Shown piece by piece: positions 61,986 through 64,000 of a stretch of 64,000 nucleotides of DNA (positions within the stretch are counted from its first letter, which is position 1; every line of letters starts with the position of its first letter). The DNA comes from Opitutaceae bacterium (GTDB taxonomy: Bacteria; Verrucomicrobiota; Verrucomicrobiia; Opitutales; Opitutaceae): positions 62,001-126,000 of the forward strand of contig JANQRT010000069.1 of assembly GCA_028284385.1 (NCBI GenBank), written 5' to 3'. Both the position numbers and the translations under genes were made by a program. The notes under the pieces are model-generated. The model ran no database searches. It was not told the origin of the DNA and worked only from the letters and a program-made list of their open reading frames with translations.

Positions 61986-62975
61986 ATGGATAAAATTCCG
62001 CTAACTAAGCAGAGTCTAGACTTAGATTGCCAAGCAGAGCTGGATCGGGCTTGCGATCGGATCCGCGAGACACTAAGGAGATTCCGTCGCAGAGGACTTA
62101 TTGTTGCTCTCTCAGGAGGTATCGATAGCTCGGTTACCGCAGCTTTATGCGTTAAAGCTGTAGGGCCAAAACGCGTGTTCGGAATTCATATGCCGGAAAA
62201 AGATTCTTCTGAGGAAACCCTTAGTCTTAGTCAGTCTATATCTAACCGTTTCGAGTTCGATTCTGTGGTTGAAGACATTACTCCTATTCTCGAAGCTACA
62301 CGCTGTTACGAACGTCAGGCGGAATGCATCCAGACCGTTATTCCGGAATACGGTAAGGGTTGGAAAAGCAAAATCGTTTTGGAAAGCATCCTGGAAAATA
62401 AAGGCTTTAACTTTTCGAGCGTCGTCGCCCAATCTCCAGGTGGGGAAATCATCAAACGACGCCTGAGCGGCGACGCCTATTTAGGCATCGTGGCGGCAAC
62501 CAATTTCAAGCAAAGGGCGCGAAAGATGTTGGAGTACTATCACGCGGACCGCTTGAATTACGCGGTTACCGGAACGCCTAACCGACTCGAATACGATCAA
62601 GGATTTTTCGTGAAGCTGGGAGACGGAGCGGCGGACATCAAGCCGATCGCTCATCTGTATAAATCGCAAGTCTATCAGCTAGCCGAGTTTCTCGACGTGC
62701 CGGAGGAGGTAAGGGAAAGACCGCCGACGACCGACACCTACAGTCTCCCACAAGGTCAAGACGAGTTCTATTTCTCACTACCCTACCCTCAGATGGATCT
62801 TTGCTTGTATGCGAAAAACAATGGCTATTCGTCCTCAGAAGCTGGGACTTTGATCGGTTTATCAGGAGAGCAAGTTGATCGGGTCTTTCAGGATATCGAC
62901 ACAAAACGCGCGACCACAAACTACCTGCATGCCAAGCCAGAGTTAATCGAATCTGTACCGGAAATTCGCGAATAA
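61986..62975 (+). CDS. NAD synthase-like ATP-PPase (NadE family)
   Basis: A 329-residue protein with the ATP-PPase loop ALSGGIDSS at 41-49 and the NadE-type sequence TGTPNRLEYDQGFFVKLGDGAADIKPI further on. It lacks the nitrilase-type glutaminase domain of large NadE, so it is the ammonia-dependent form. The ATG at 61986 is preferred over the in-frame TTG at 61938. Its position after AsnB and the ligase is typical of these modification clusters, where it may act on an acyl substrate or just supply NAD. Confidence 0.82.
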   Translation: MDKIPLTKQSLDLDCQAELDRACDRIRETLRRFRRRGLIVALSGGIDSSVTAALCVKAVGPKRVFGIHMPEKDSSEETLSLSQSISNRFEFDSVVEDITPILEATRCYERQAECIQTVIPEYGKGWKSKIVLESILENKGFNFSSVVAQSPGGEIIKRRLSGDAYLGIVAATNFKQRARKMLEYYHADRLNYAVTGTPNRLEYDQGFFVKLGDGAADIKPIAHLYKSQVYQLAEFLDVPEEVRERPPTTDTYSLPQGQDEFYFSLPYPQMDLCLYAKNNGYSSSEAGTLIGLSGEQVDRVFQDIDTKRATTNYLHAKPELIESVPEIRE

Positions 62976-63042
62976 TCATTTATCTGCTTAAGAAGACCCA
63001 GATGGGATCGTATTGAACCAAGTTAAATAAATTCCTTTTCTT

Positions 63043-64000
63043 ATGAAAATCGCCATTGTAGGCCTTGGCTATGTCGGGCTTCCCTTATCCCTTCAATTCG
63101 CTAAATCCAGTGTTAGTGTTCTCGGCTTGGATATCGATCCCGAGAAGATCGAAACGCTCAACGGTGGAGAAAGCTATATCAAGCATATCGGCAGTGAAGG
63201 CGTTTCTGAAGCAGTCAAAAATGGAAATTTCGAGGCTTCGACAGATTTCTCGAGAATCGTGGAAACCGAAGCTGTCATCATATGTGTACCAACTCCGCTG
63301 AGCAAGAATCGCGAGCCTGATATTTCCTACGTCTTAAACACGGCAGAGAACATCGCCCCGCACATTCAAAAAGGAATGCTTGTGACGCTCGAATCGACCA
63401 CATATCCAGGAACGACTGACGAGCCTCTTCGAAGGATACTAGAAAAAGGATCGGGATTGAGAGCTGGGAAGGATTTCCACCTTTCCTATTCCCCCGAGCG
63501 AGAAGACCCGGGTAATCCCAACAGCAAAGTCGCAATACTGCCAAAGGTCATTGGTGGTTTCACTCCGGCTTGCCTGAAAAGGGCAATGGAAATTTATGCT
63601 CCAGCTATAAAAAACCTAGTACCTGTTTCTTCTTGTAGGGCAGCAGAAGCAACCAAGTTGTCGGAGAATATTTTTCGAAGTGTAAATATCGCTCTAGTTA
63701 ACGAATTGAAGGTGATATTCGACTCAATGGATATAGACGTATGGGAAGTAATAAATGCCGCTAAGACTAAGCCCTTCGGTTACATGGCCTTCTATCCTGG
63801 TCCAGGCTTAGGAGGCCACTGTATCCCAATCGATCCATTTTATCTGACTTGGAAAGCTCGCGAATACGATCACAACACGCGTTTCATTGAACTGGCCGGT
63901 GAAATTAATACCTCCATGCCGGATTATGTAATCAACAAGACTGCAGACGCATTGAACCATCGGAAAAAAGCGCTTAATGGCAGCAAAATATTGATTCTCG
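63043..64000 (+). CDS. UDP-sugar 6-dehydrogenase (WbpA/UGDH-like), 3' end outside window
   Basis: Oxidises the C6 hydroxyl of a UDP-sugar, probably UDP-GlcNAc or UDP-ManNAc, to the uronic acid. The N-terminal NAD motif is VGLGYVGLPLSLQFA, followed by CVPTPL and a YSPEREDPGN motif. The catalytic Cys is C260 in GGHCIPIDPFYL; the PIDPFYL form favours the UDP-GlcNAc dehydrogenase branch over UDP-glucose. It fits the WecB-like epimerase and the 3-dehydrogenase/aminotransferase pair. The frame is open to base 64000. Confidence 0.92.
   Translation, partial: MKIAIVGLGYVGLPLSLQFAKSSVSVLGLDIDPEKIETLNGGESYIKHIGSEGVSEAVKNGNFEASTDFSRIVETEAVIICVPTPLSKNREPDISYVLNTAENIAPHIQKGMLVTLESTTYPGTTDEPLRRILEKGSGLRAGKDFHLSYSPEREDPGNPNSKVAILPKVIGGFTPACLKRAMEIYAPAIKNLVPVSSCRAAEATKLSENIFRSVNIALVNELKVIFDSMDIDVWEVINAAKTKPFGYMAFYPGPGLGGHCIPIDPFYLTWKAREYDHNTRFIELAGEINTSMPDYVINKTADALNHRKKALNGSKILIL

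Noticed and set aside
1..64000. tRNA, rRNA, CRISPR arrays, insertion sequences, phage genes or replication origin
   Set aside because: None was recognised on either strand by motif or repeat; only the decayed region at 53502-54347 might have held a lost mobile element, and nothing identifies one.

Overview
The window reads as a chromosomal stretch of a Gram-negative bacterium with an LPS-type outer membrane: it carries an LptE-like lipoprotein, a BamD-like TPR protein, ADP-heptose genes and a Wzx/Wzy/Wzz polysaccharide system. Protein style and gene mix suggest the Verrucomicrobiota (Opitutae-like, probably marine). That placement is inference; no rRNA or other decisive marker is present.

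Positions 1-12400 are mostly core genes. On the left are the end of oligoribonuclease, a TPR protein, and a minus-strand trpD-glmM pair. From about 4.4 kb rightward come rpmF-plsX-fabH, a BamD-like protein, an LptE-like protein, rpe-hpt, an rRNA methyltransferase-like gene, ppk2 and a NusG/RfaH-like antiterminator gene. rpmF (59 codons) is easily missed because of its size.

Positions 12400-41700 are a large surface-polysaccharide locus. It has structured leader regions, a priming sugar transferase, a nucleotide-sugar oxidoreductase/aminotransferase pair, a Wzz/Wzc-like protein with a degenerate kinase domain, a deacetylase-DUF354 fusion, a UDP-GlcNAc 2-epimerase, an SDR, a second Gfo/Idh oxidoreductase, two GT4 enzymes, a Wzy-like polymerase, a Wzx-like flippase, a beta-helix protein, four sulfotransferases, a GT9 enzyme, hldE-hldD-gmhA, and an alpha-toroid protein of unknown role. 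The leader before the oxidoreductase (14236-14247) holds an exact copy of the enterobacterial ops/JUMPstart core GGCGGTAGCGTG. With the RfaH-like gene 2.3 kb upstream, this suggests processive antitermination of the locus.

Positions 41785-53501 encode a compact NRPS-PKS line: an A-PCP protein with a proline-type code, a KS-AT protein with malonyl-type motifs, and a 2006-residue ACP-aminotransferase-C-A-PCP-TE protein whose second A domain has a glycine-type code. Read colinearly it would make 3-amino-3-(pyrrolidin-2-yl)propanoyl-glycine or a derivative. Its C domain lacks the HH of HHxxxDG, and its TE has Cys in place of the nucleophilic Ser. A SAM methyltransferase follows.

Positions 53502-54347 hold no intact gene and look decayed. 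Positions 54348-62975 are a second acyl-type cluster: a FabH-like enzyme with an altered Asn site, ACP, FabZ-like dehydratase, FabL-like enoyl reductase, hexapeptide acyltransferase, second ACP, AsnB-like amidotransferase, AMP-ligase and NadE-like enzyme. It probably makes and attaches an acyl or amide decoration. The window ends inside a UDP-sugar 6-dehydrogenase gene, so the polysaccharide locus continues to the right.
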